Part shown: positions 31,952 through 36,443 of the stretch, one piece after another
Position numbering within the stretch: the stretch's first letter is position 1
Layout: each line of letters opens with the position of its first letter
Source of the DNA: Rhodospirillales bacterium
Lineage (GTDB): Bacteria > Pseudomonadota > Alphaproteobacteria > Rhodospirillales > Defluviicoccaceae
Direction: 5' to 3'
Length of the DNA: 36,443 bases
NCBI GenBank assembly: GCA_007694935.1
Contig: REES01000048.1
Span: 1-36,443, forward strand
The notes under the pieces: model-generated
Told to the model about the DNA's origin: nothing
Database searches by the model: none
What the model saw: only the letters and a program-made list of their open reading frames with translations
Made by a program: the position numbers and the translations under genes

Positions 31952-32926
31952 ATGAGCAGAGGGATGGACGCGCGGGCACATCGTTACGATCTCTTCCCGG
32001 ATATCGAGCCTTATGCCACCGGCAAGCTGCCGGTTTCCGGCGGCCACCGGATCTACTGGGAACAATCGGGCAATCCCAACGGGATGCCGGTGGTGTTTCT
32101 GCACGGTGGTCCCGGTGCCGGTGCCGCCGCCGCCCATCGACGCTTCTTCGATCCCCGTTTCTACCGCATCGTAGTCTTCGATCAACGCGGCTGCGGCCGG
32201 TCGGAGCCTTTCGGCGAACTTTCCCAGAATACGACGCAGCACCTGATCGCGGATATGGAGGCATTGCGCCGGCACCTCGGCATCGACCGGTGGGTGCTGT
32301 TCGGCGGTTCCTGGGGCTCCACCCTGGCCCTGGCGTACGGCATTCAGCAGCCGCAGCATTGCGCCGGCTTCGTGTTGCGGGGCATTTTTCTCGGCACCCG
32401 GCGGGAAATCGACTGGTTTCTGGACGGCATGGGGCTGTTCTTCCCCGAAGCCCACCGGGCCTTTCGCGACTTCCTTCCGGCCCGGGAGCGCCACGATGTT
32501 CTCGGCAACTACTATCGCCGGCTGATTGATCCCGAACCGCTGATCAACGGGCCGGCGGCGACCGCGTGGAGCCGCTATGAGAGCGCCTGCTCCAACCTGA
32601 TCCCCAAGCCGGAGGGGCCGGCCGGCAGCCTCAACGGCGCTGCCCTGGCCCTGGCGCGGATCGAGGCGCACTACTTCGTGAACGAGGCCTTCCTGCCGGC
32701 GGGGGCCCTGCTGGAGAACCTGGCGCCCATCCGCCGGTTGCCGGCTATTCTCGTCCAGGGCCGTTATGACATGGTGTGCCCGATCGTCACCGCCGACACC
32801 CTCGCCCGCGCCTGGCACCGCGCCGATTATGTGGTGGTGCCTGATGCCGGGCACTCCGCCCTGGAACCGGGGATCCGTTCGGTGCTGGTGCGCGCCATGG
32901 AAGCAATGAAGGTGCGGATCCGATAG
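31952..32926 (+). CDS. pip: Proline iminopeptidase (prolyl aminopeptidase)
   Basis: 324 aa, alpha/beta-hydrolase of peptidase family S33. Catalytic and oxyanion motifs are intact: FLHGGPGAG (HGGPG), FDQRGCGRS, the nucleophile GGSWGS (S120), the Asp in VQGRYDMVCP and His in PDAGHSA. The family cleaves N-terminal proline from peptides in the cytoplasm; no signal peptide. The length is typical. ATG 31964 (four codons further in, behind AGAGGG) is an alternative start. Confidence 0.95.
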   Translation: MSRGMDARAHRYDLFPDIEPYATGKLPVSGGHRIYWEQSGNPNGMPVVFLHGGPGAGAAAAHRRFFDPRFYRIVVFDQRGCGRSEPFGELSQNTTQHLIADMEALRRHLGIDRWVLFGGSWGSTLALAYGIQQPQHCAGFVLRGIFLGTRREIDWFLDGMGLFFPEAHRAFRDFLPARERHDVLGNYYRRLIDPEPLINGPAATAWSRYESACSNLIPKPEGPAGSLNGAALALARIEAHYFVNEAFLPAGALLENLAPIRRLPAILVQGRYDMVCPIVTADTLARAWHRADYVVVPDAGHSALEPGIRSVLVRAMEAMKVRIR

Positions 32927-33047
32927 CCAGACGGGCACCTGACCGCGCCCCCCACAACCCGCCAGCGCATACAAAGAAATCGTTGCACGCTCAGGTTCGG
33001 TGCTGCATAACCGATTAGGGTTTGGTTTCTGGACACGGCGGGGGCGC

Positions 33048-33593
33048 ATGTCACGGATCAACGGACGCATCTTGTCGCTCGCCATTGCGGCAGCGGCGGT
33101 GCTGGGACTGGCGGCGCCGGCCTCGGCCGGCGAGCCGCATCTGCTTTCGCTCGGCGTCGGCTATTACGACATCACGGGTTCCCACGACGATGCGGCAGAT
33201 TTCCGCCTGGAATACCGATCGGGCTGGGGGCTCTGGTTGTGGCCGAGTCGGGTGATCACCAAGCCGTTCCTTGGCGTTGCCGGGACCACGTCGGGCAGCT
33301 TCTTCGGCGGCGGTGGCGTCCTGTTCGACATGTACCTGACCGAGCGCATCGTCGCCACCGCCAGTATCGGCGCGTTCGGCTACGTTCAGGGCGGGTCCGA
33401 CCTGGACCTGGGCCACCCCCTCGAATTCCGCACGCAGGGAGAGTTGTCGTACCGCTTTCGCAACCGGTCGCGACTGGGTGTCGCCTTTTCGCACTATTCC
33501 AACCTCGGCATCGGCGACACGAACCCGGGGACCGAGGTGCTCACGCTCTACTATCACCTGCCGCTGGACTGGCTCGGCGTGCGTCTGCCCTGA
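33048..33593 (+). CDS. PagL-type lipid A 3-O-deacylase / acyloxyacyl hydrolase
   Basis: 181 aa. Signal peptide (residues 1-27, ILSLAIAAAAVLGLAAPASA), then an eight-strand outer-membrane barrel pattern (alternating residues, ending aromatic-rich WLGVRLP). The PagL catalytic triad is at the expected spacing: H149 and S151 in FSHYSN and E163 in NPGTE, i.e. the same H-x-S and +12 Glu distances as H126/S128/E140 of the Pseudomonas enzyme. It would remove the 3-O acyl chain of lipid A in the outer membrane and change recognition by hosts or polymyxin response. It is the last gene before the tRNA. Confidence 0.88.
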   Translation: MSRINGRILSLAIAAAAVLGLAAPASAGEPHLLSLGVGYYDITGSHDDAADFRLEYRSGWGLWLWPSRVITKPFLGVAGTTSGSFFGGGGVLFDMYLTERIVATASIGAFGYVQGGSDLDLGHPLEFRTQGELSYRFRNRSRLGVAFSHYSNLGIGDTNPGTEVLTLYYHLPLDWLGVRLP

Positions 33594-33655
33594 GGCGCCG
33601 TCGACGCTTGCCGGTTTCGCGGGCCTCCGCCGGGGTGGTATAAGAGGGTCTGCGG

Positions 33656-33732
33656 GCGCCCGTAGCTCAGCCGGATAGAGCACAGGATTCCTAATCCTGG
33701 GGTCGTGGGTTCGAATCCCGCCGGGCGCACCA
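33656..33732 (+). tRNA. tRNA-Arg (anticodon CCT)
   Basis: A complete 77-nt tRNA with encoded CCA. Acceptor arms GCGCCCG / CGGGCGC pair in full, discriminator A, T-arm with GTTCGAATCC, anticodon stem CAGGA / TCCTG and loop TTCCTAA with CCT at 33690-33692. A TATAAG-like -10 lies about 16 bp upstream. Confidence 0.97.
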
Positions 33733-33765
33733 GCACTTGGCAGACTTATCCACAAGCAAGAACAG

Positions 33766-33789
33766 GCCAGGGGTAACGCCAGGGGTAAC
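33766..33789 (+). repeat. Tandem 12-bp direct repeat (GCCAGGGGTAAC, two copies)
   Basis: Two perfect adjoining copies, 33 bp after the tRNA 3' end and just before the transposase remnant. It may be a slippage duplication or part of an old attachment or insertion site. Confidence 0.6.
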
Positions 33790-33792
33790 AGC

Positions 33793-33963
33793 GTGCAGCG
33801 TTACCGGACGTTCACCGCCCGGCAGAAGCTCCGCATTCTGGAGAAGACCGACCGCGCCGCCGGCAGCGCGGAGATTGGCGCCATCCTTCGGCGCGAGGGC
33901 CTGTATTCCTCGACGTTGACGGATTGGCGGCGCCAGCGCGCCGCCGGAAGCCGGTACCGTTGA
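33793..33963 (+). pseudogene. IS3-family transposase OrfA remnant
   Basis: A 56-codon frame from GTG 33793 reading [34 protein letters not shown] and [12 protein letters not shown]. This is the helix-turn-helix N-terminal part of IS3-type OrfA proteins (KLRILEEADR..[25 protein letters not shown]). It stops after the HTH; the leucine zipper, OrfB and terminal inverted repeats are not found, so the element is truncated and dead. Its place right behind a tRNA-Arg gene suggests an insertion hot spot. Confidence 0.75.
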
Positions 33964-34183
33964 ACCGAGCCGATCCGAAGCAGCACCTCAAGGCGCCGCC
34001 CCTCGAAAAGAGCGCATGGCTGCGCCGTCGTGTTGGGAGAGATCCTCAGCAGAGGCCGTCCCGCCAAGCGCCCGCTGAAACCTTGATCGGGAGGGGCGGA
34101 CCGAAAGAGCGGTCGCAACTCATCCACATCGTTGGTCGCCTCGTAAGAGGGGGGTGTTTGCAAGCCGTGAAGGAATTCGGGAA

Positions 34184-34471
34184 ATGTCCGATCACGACCA
34201 AGTTATTGTGCAGACGGTCGTCACCGCCGGCGTCGTCGGGGCCTTTGTATTCCTGGCCCTGGCAGGCTGGATCCTTGCTTTCGACGTCTCGTCCATCGCG
34301 ACAATGATCGCCGGCGCGACTGAGCAAAATCTCCTTTCCGCATTGTTCATCGGTGGGTCTCTGACCAAGGGAGCGATTGCCGGCACCGCGTTCGGGCTCG
34401 CCCTTGCCGCCCGTAGCCGCCGCTTCGGGCGCGAAGGACCGGCGATCGCTGCCGTCCCCGCGCTCTCGTAA
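34184..34471 (+). CDS. Small two-helix membrane protein
   Basis: 95 aa. MSDHDQVIVQTVVTAGVVGAF: a first helix at about residues 9-32, a second at about 58-78 (SALFIGGSLTKGAIAGTAFGLAL), and a short basic tail. Ribosome binding site AAGGA about 9 bases upstream. No recognised family. It is the first of a row of small genes behind the tRNA/IS remnant, most with similar AAGGAG-type sites. Confidence 0.6.
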   Translation: MSDHDQVIVQTVVTAGVVGAFVFLALAGWILAFDVSSIATMIAGATEQNLLSALFIGGSLTKGAIAGTAFGLALAARSRRFGREGPAIAAVPALS

Positions 34472-34575
34472 CGCCGCATCGCACGGGTCTTTACGGATCG
34501 AACGTGTTGTTCTTCACCATCAACACCGCAGTCGGCCGCAGCAGCAGCCGCACCCGCCCCAAGGAGCGATATGAA

Positions 34576-34821
34576 ATGAATACCATGATCAAGACGGCCT
34601 GGAACACGGTCATGAATGCCGAGCATAACCCGTTACTCAGTCTTCCTCGCGCAACCCGCTTTCAACTGATGACTGTTCTTGCGTTCATGTGGTCGTGCAT
34701 CTTCTGCATCAGCGCCGGACTTTTCATCTGGATACCAGAGTTTGTGTTCGGACATATCGTGCTGCTCCTGCTCGGCATCTTTGGCACCGGCTTCATCTTC
34801 CGCGTCAACACGGAACGCTGA
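34576..34821 (+). CDS. Small two-helix membrane protein (81 aa)
   Basis: Starts MNTMIKTAWNTVMNAEHNPLLSLP, with two hydrophobic helices (about residues 31-52 and 56-73: LMTVLAFMWSCIFCISAGLFIW, HIVLLLLGIFGTGFIF). Ribosome binding site AAGGAG at 34561-34566, 9 bases before ATG. An earlier ATG at 34571 reads only three codons. No family recognised; the NPLLSLPRATRFQLM block looks conserved in style. Codon use is less GC-biased than in the left part of the window. Confidence 0.7.
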   Translation: MNTMIKTAWNTVMNAEHNPLLSLPRATRFQLMTVLAFMWSCIFCISAGLFIWIPEFVFGHIVLLLLGIFGTGFIFRVNTER

Positions 34822-34859
34822 GCCCTCGCTACTCTTGATGTTTTAGGGAGGGATCCGAT

Positions 34860-35231
34860 ATGCCCTGGCTCGCCGCTCAGGCCCTGCTCATCGCCATCGT
34901 TTTCGTGATCTTCTTTCTGGTTCTCGTGCGTCCACAGCTGGTCCGGCTCAAGCGCCATCGCGAAATGCTTGCGGGCCTGCGCCCCGGCCTGCGTGTCGCC
35001 ACTGTTGGCGGCCTTGTGGGCACGATCGTGAGCGTCGACGGGTCGGACCTCCTGACGTTAGAGGTCGGCCATGGCATGACCGTCACAGTTCTTCGGAAAG
35101 CCGTCGACTCCCTGATTGAGCCAGCCAGCACCTTCTCCACGCAACCGAGTTTGGCAGAGCGCAGTGCGCTCCGGCGTAAGGTCACACGATTGCAACCAGT
35201 CAGCACAAAGGAGTTGGAACCATGGTCTTGA
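34860..35231 (+). CDS. Orphan YajC-like protein (preprotein translocase subunit family)
   Basis: 123 aa. One N-terminal membrane helix (LLIAIVFVIFFLVLVRPQ, about 9-25) followed by the YajC cytoplasmic motif set: PQLVRLKRHREMLAGLRPGLRVATVGGLVGTIVSVDG, LLTLEVGHGMTVTVLRKAVDSLIEP. A typical YajC is about 85-115 residues; the last 30 residues here are a basic non-family tail. yajC is usually beside secD/secF and tgt; here it is alone with small genes, so it is probably a second, divergent copy. Ribosome binding site AGGGAGG. Overlaps the PAS gene by 10 bp. Confidence 0.82.
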   Translation: MPWLAAQALLIAIVFVIFFLVLVRPQLVRLKRHREMLAGLRPGLRVATVGGLVGTIVSVDGSDLLTLEVGHGMTVTVLRKAVDSLIEPASTFSTQPSLAERSALRRKVTRLQPVSTKELEPWS

Positions 35232-35614
35232 GTAGCATCCTGTCAACAACGACTCATCCTGGCGACGTCCTCGACGCGATCGCCGACAACAGTCTCAGTT
35301 CGGTGATGGTGACGCAGGCTGCGCCGGATACACCGATCATCTACGTCAATGAGGCATTCACTACCCTGACCGGGTACACGCCCGAGGACGTTATAGGGAA
35401 GTCGCCACGCATGCTTCAGGGGCCGAAAACCGACCAGGCGGTTCTGGACCGTCTGAGAAAGGACCTTGAGGCTGGTCGGATCTTCGAAGGGGAGACTGTC
35501 AACTACCGCAAGGACTGTTCCGAGTTCGTGATGCACTGGCGGGTGTTTCCCGTGAGAGACCAGCAAGGCGCTCCGGTCTACTTCGTCGCCTTGCAGGAAG
35601 AAAACGACACTTGA
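35222..35614 (+). CDS. Short LOV-like PAS protein lacking the photoactive cysteine
   Basis: 130 aa, one PAS domain and nothing else. It follows the LOV pattern closely: VTQAAPDTPIIYVNEAFTTLTGYTPEDVIGK, then MLQGPKTDQ (LOV: FLQGxxTD), NYRKD (N94), FPVRDQQGAPVYFVALQEE (Q125). The LOV GxNCRFLQ motif reads GKSPRMLQ (59-66), so the cysteine that forms the flavin adduct is Pro62. Flavin-contact residues Q66, N94 and Q125 remain, so flavin binding without the classic photocycle, or another ligand, is possible. AAGGAG lies 8 bases before the start; overlaps yajC by 10 bp, so both are likely translated together. Confidence 0.85.
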   Translation: MVLSSILSTTTHPGDVLDAIADNSLSSVMVTQAAPDTPIIYVNEAFTTLTGYTPEDVIGKSPRMLQGPKTDQAVLDRLRKDLEAGRIFEGETVNYRKDCSEFVMHWRVFPVRDQQGAPVYFVALQEENDT

Positions 35615-35730
35615 CCCAAAATTTTCGGCACCCCCGCTCTGGATTGCTTGCGGCACGAAGCTAATGGGCAGATTCGAACTGCGATCGGATGAGGTCGCTC
35701 AGAACTGTCAATTGCTAAGGAGTACTGAAG

Positions 35731-35901
35731 GTGAGTGACATGCCGAATACGACCAGCGAGATGGTGATCCGCTCCAGCATTTATGTCCTGGGCAATCTTC
35801 CACAGATCTTCCGCACGGAAGCTCCTCCGGTGAGCTACGACATGCTGTTCAAAGATCCGCACGACGGCTGTGCACGATACGACGACGTGTGGGGCGCCTG
35901 A
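35731..35901 (+). CDS. Small orphan protein (56 aa)
   Basis: From GTG 35731: MSDMPNTTSEMVIRSS, IYVLGNLPQIFRTEAPPV, SYDMLFKDPHDGCARYDD, ending VWGA. AAGGAG at 35717-35722 is 8 bases before the GTG, the same type of site as in its neighbours; ATG 35740 would be too far. No membrane helix, no known motif. A strong hairpin follows 24 bp after the stop, which supports a real transcription unit. Function unknown. Confidence 0.6.
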   Translation: MSDMPNTTSEMVIRSSIYVLGNLPQIFRTEAPPVSYDMLFKDPHDGCARYDDVWGA

Positions 35902-35924
35902 ACCGCCGCGACGCCGCCTGTCGA

Positions 35925-35955
35925 CGACGAGCGAGGCGTTTGCCCTCGCTCGTCG
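35925..35955 (+). terminator. Strong hairpin, possible terminator after the small-gene row
   Basis: 12-bp perfect stem (CGACGAGCGAGG / CCTCGCTCGTCG) with a 7-base loop. It is followed by CTTCAAATAACG, so there is no T-run; it is a weak intrinsic terminator or a transcript-end stabiliser. Confidence 0.5.
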
Positions 35956-36183
35956 CTTCAAATAACGAGGGAGATCCGCCGCCAACCGCCGTAGTTTCTC
36001 GCAGGTGGTAGTGCCGCGGCCTCCAGGTTCTCCTGGCCATTCTCGCGTGGCGCGGAGAAACCACGTGGAGCGGTTTCCTTGTCTTCCGGCCAATGAGTGC
36101 CGGGCTTGTGCAGCGGCGTACTTGTGACCTATGAAACGCCGCTCAATGGCGCCACCGACACCGGGCGCGAAGGGCTTGGGGAT

Positions 36184-36208
36184 GAAACACTATTCCTTAT
36201 AGTGCTTC
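36184..36208. repeat. Imperfect inverted repeat (GAAACACTAT / ATAGTGCTTC)
   Basis: Arms of 10 bases with one mismatch around a 5-base loop (TCCTT), in an AT-rich patch. Could be a hairpin or an operator; it is not next to any clear gene. Confidence 0.35.
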
Positions 36209-36355
36209 AGCTCGTGCGGCCGGCGGAGCGCGTCTGCTGCAATGCGTGCGCTATGCAGCCATCTTGTGGATGATGGTCCCAACACCCCTAAACAGGCAGA
36301 GCTCGGTCACATCCCGGCTAATGGTGTAGCAGGCGGCAGCGCCGCCGGCGGCTTG

Positions 36356-36442
36356 CTAGGCCTGCGCCGTCGGATGGGCGCCTTCCTCCGGCTTGTGGAG
36401 GATCATGCGGTAGCACTCGAGATTGCCGGACGCGAACTCGCG
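36356..36442 (-). other. C-terminal fragment of a possible minus-strand gene entering from the right
   Basis: Reads REFASGNLECYRMILHKPEE then GAHPTAQA and a TAG stop. The same frame after the TAG continues for 34 codons to another TAG (36253-36255), with a protein-like sequence (CYTISRDVTELCLFRGVGT), so this may be a gene cut by a nonsense change. I do not recognise the family. Too short to be sure it is coding. Confidence 0.3.
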
Positions 36443-36443
36443 G

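Larger units (their letters stand above)
35956..36443. other. Right end without a convincing intact gene
   Basis: About 490 bp. Frames here are broken by stops on both strands. I find the inverted repeat at 36184-36208 and a minus-strand frame entering from the right edge with an in-frame TAG (both listed). The region looks like decayed or intergenic DNA of the accessory segment. Confidence 0.5.

Noticed and set aside
33924-34307. Plus-strand frame after the IS3 remnant as a continued transposase
   Set aside because: The Arg/Pro-rich translation has no OrfA zipper or OrfB DDE pattern.
1-36443. CRISPR array, rRNA operon, integrated prophage
   Set aside because: No spaced repeat array, rRNA sequence, integrase or phage structural gene was seen in the window.

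Overview
The window is high-GC bacterial DNA with dense, short-spaced genes. Its gene content (bifunctional HldE, EF-P next to an inositol monophosphatase, YifB, a DUF2760/Hsp70 cluster, a PEP-CTERM protein with a sigma-54 promoter) points to a Gram-negative proteobacterium. An alphaproteobacterium of the Rhodospirillales type is most likely, but that placement is inferred from gene content and base composition, not from a marker search.

Layout, left to right. (1) 1-2544, minus strand: a copper/silver RND efflux operon (small Cys/His-rich periplasmic protein, CusB with a fused CusF-like domain, and the start of CusA, which runs off the left edge). (2) 2658-4818, minus: YifB/ComM-type AAA+ ATPase and a MOSC-domain protein. 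(3) 5000-8339, plus: an envelope module of an OmpA-like protein, a MotA/TolQ-like channel protein and a MotB-like coiled-coil OmpA protein. (4) 8363-11123: MFS exporter, ribosomal protein L31, a small DUF2892-like membrane protein and a DUF1989 protein. (5) 11365-13161: a compact pair of an SMC/RecF-like ATPase and a TOPRIM-like protein, with an unusually AT-rich stretch inside the ATPase gene; this is a candidate defence module. (6) 13331-18717: DUF2760 plus two divergent Hsp70 proteins, the second with a long DUF3731-type C-terminal region. (7) 18723-20158, minus: EF-P and inositol monophosphatase.

(8) 20159-21995: a 930-bp non-coding region followed by a PEP-CTERM secreted protein. The region carries three copies of a 17-bp element (consensus on the minus strand TGTAAARRAWNCYGRCA), two IHF-like sites and a textbook -24/-12 promoter, and the gene ends in a UUCG-loop terminator. 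This is the most complete regulatory architecture in the window. (9) 21997-25737: HldE, a hemerythrin-like protein, then an SbtA/SbtB bicarbonate transporter/PII-like pair behind a perfect 10-bp inverted repeat. (10) 25820-31793: a PPP-type phosphatase, two tandem proteins with degenerate EAL domains that overlap by ATGA, an ABC exporter pair, and a nuclease-like gene that overlaps the permease gene tail-to-tail by 192 bp. (11) 31952-33593: prolyl aminopeptidase and a PagL-type lipid A deacylase with the catalytic triad at the expected spacing.

(12) 33656-36443: tRNA-Arg(CCT) followed at once by a tandem 12-bp repeat, an IS3-type OrfA remnant and a string of small genes with strong AAGGAG-type ribosome binding sites (two small membrane proteins, an orphan YajC, a LOV-like PAS protein that lacks the photoactive cysteine, a 56-residue orphan). 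This looks like the start of an accessory island or an old insertion scar at a tRNA gene. The last 540 bp hold no convincing intact gene.
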